DNA from: Salinimicrobium marinum
GTDB taxonomy: Bacteria; Bacteroidota; Bacteroidia; Flavobacteriales; Flavobacteriaceae
Reading direction: 5' to 3'
Assembly (NCBI RefSeq): GCF_014651535.1
Contig: NZ_BMXB01000006.1
Span: 113,455 to 177,454 of the forward strand
Length of the DNA: 64,000 nucleotides
Below the pieces are notes generated by a model, which worked only from the letters and a program-made list of their open reading frames with translations, was not told the origin of the DNA and made no database searches. This document shows positions 63,530 to 64,000 of this stretch, piece after piece. Each line of letters opens with the position of its first letter. The stretch's first letter is position 1. The position numbers and the translations under genes were made by a program.

Positions 63530-64000
63530 TTTTTAAAATTTTTGTTTTTAATTCCTTTTTTTATAGTACTAAAGTAAGATGCATAGAAGCATGTAACTTT
63601 GTTTAAAGGTCCGAAGTTGCTTTGTTCAAAAGGTCGCCTATTAGGTTGATGGAGTGGGGGGATTGAGCTTGGAACTTTTGGTTTTGGAAAGCGTTGGCTT
63701 TGTGTGTCGGATAAAACTAAAGATGCTTATGGCGTCTTAAAGGCCATAGGTGCTCTTACACTTTTTTTAAACGTTTATTAATTTCATTTTTGTGTCTGCT
63801 TATTTATTTTTTAATCCGGTATAAGTTGAAGTCTATGGCAGGAGGGGTTGTTACAGTGGTCGAAATAGCTAGCCATGGCAGCAGTGCGTACTTTCTGGAT
63901 ATTCAGGTGATGCTGACCCCCCGTTCAGGCCATACTGACCCCTCTAGAGATTTTGGTCAAAAAGATAAGTTAATGACAATATTACAGTTTTTTTCTAAGA
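63530..64000. other. Right edge: intergenic sequence leading into a probable insertion sequence
   Basis: 471 bases. No gene to about 63890. At 63903-63943 are two IS21-like repeats. From 63973 an ATG frame (MTILQFFSK) is open to the window end and could be the start of a transposase, but nine codons prove nothing. Confidence 0.5.
63903..63943 (+). mobile_element. Tandem end repeats of a probable IS21-family element
   Basis: Two units start 21 nt apart, TTCAGGTGATGCTGACCCC (63903) and TTCAGGCCATACTGACCCC (63924), differing at only three positions. Tandem CTGACCCC repeats of this kind sit at the ends of IS21-family insertion sequences (istA/istB) in Bacteroidota. The transposase genes would lie to the right, outside the window. 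Confidence 0.5.

Overview
The window is a 64 kb, AT-rich chromosomal segment from a member of the Bacteroidota, most likely a marine-type Flavobacteriaceae. The signs are a SusC/SusD pair, TonB-dependent receptors with N-terminal carboxypeptidase-regulatory-like domains, many short lipoprotein signals, TAnnTTTG-type promoter elements and almost no Shine-Dalgarno sequences. The genus cannot be fixed from the sequence. No rRNA, tRNA or CRISPR array was found.

Layout. 1-6.7 kb: the end of an azurin-like cupredoxin gene, a PfkB sugar-phosphate kinase with trehalose-6-phosphate phosphatase (otsB), a DUF6544-type membrane protein, and three tandem universal stress protein genes, the middle one frameshifted. 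6.7-13 kb: an acyl-CoA-dehydrogenase-like flavoprotein, a PAS-LuxR regulator, a Zn-dependent alcohol dehydrogenase with an unusual structured leader, a cupin, a PAS protein and a 39-residue basic protein. 13-22.2 kb: a ClC channel with CBS domains, a LytTR/LytS-type two-component pair, a berberine-bridge-type FAD oxidoreductase, a cupin and a three-domain AraC regulator (DUF4242, cyclase-like, HTH).

22.8-60.2 kb is dominated by envelope uptake systems. They are a putative copper operon with an OprC/NosA-like receptor (22.8-26.2 kb), a cobalamin-riboswitch-controlled BtuB-BtuG pair (29.9-33.3 kb), a probable zinc receptor operon with two small paralogous proteins (33.6-37.3 kb), an organophosphate locus (SusC-SusD, two alkaline phosphatases of which one is fused to a phosphodiesterase-like domain, and a convergent metallophosphoesterase; 37.7-47.4 kb), a phoU gene, an orphan surface lipoprotein under a second cobalamin riboswitch (52.8-54.2 kb), and a XusABC-like siderophore operon with a palindrome at its promoter (54.4-60.2 kb). 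Interspersed are an AI-2E-type permease, a cation/proton antiporter, a small-multidrug-export-type protein and a phosphoesterase-glycosyltransferase-GH1 operon (48.2-51.6 kb). Five TonB-dependent receptors with apparently different cargo (Cu, B12, Zn, organophosphate, Fe-siderophore) fall within about 34 kb.

60.2-64 kb: a DUF4256 protein, degenerate-looking sequence, an AraC regulator, a short-chain dehydrogenase, and at the right edge tandem TTCAGG..CTGACCCC repeats that look like the end of an IS21-family insertion sequence whose transposase lies outside the window.

The most interesting signal is a set of three small exported or membrane proteins with a shared C-terminal LR-x-PP tail and Cys/His motifs. 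All three lie in the predicted copper and zinc receptor operons.
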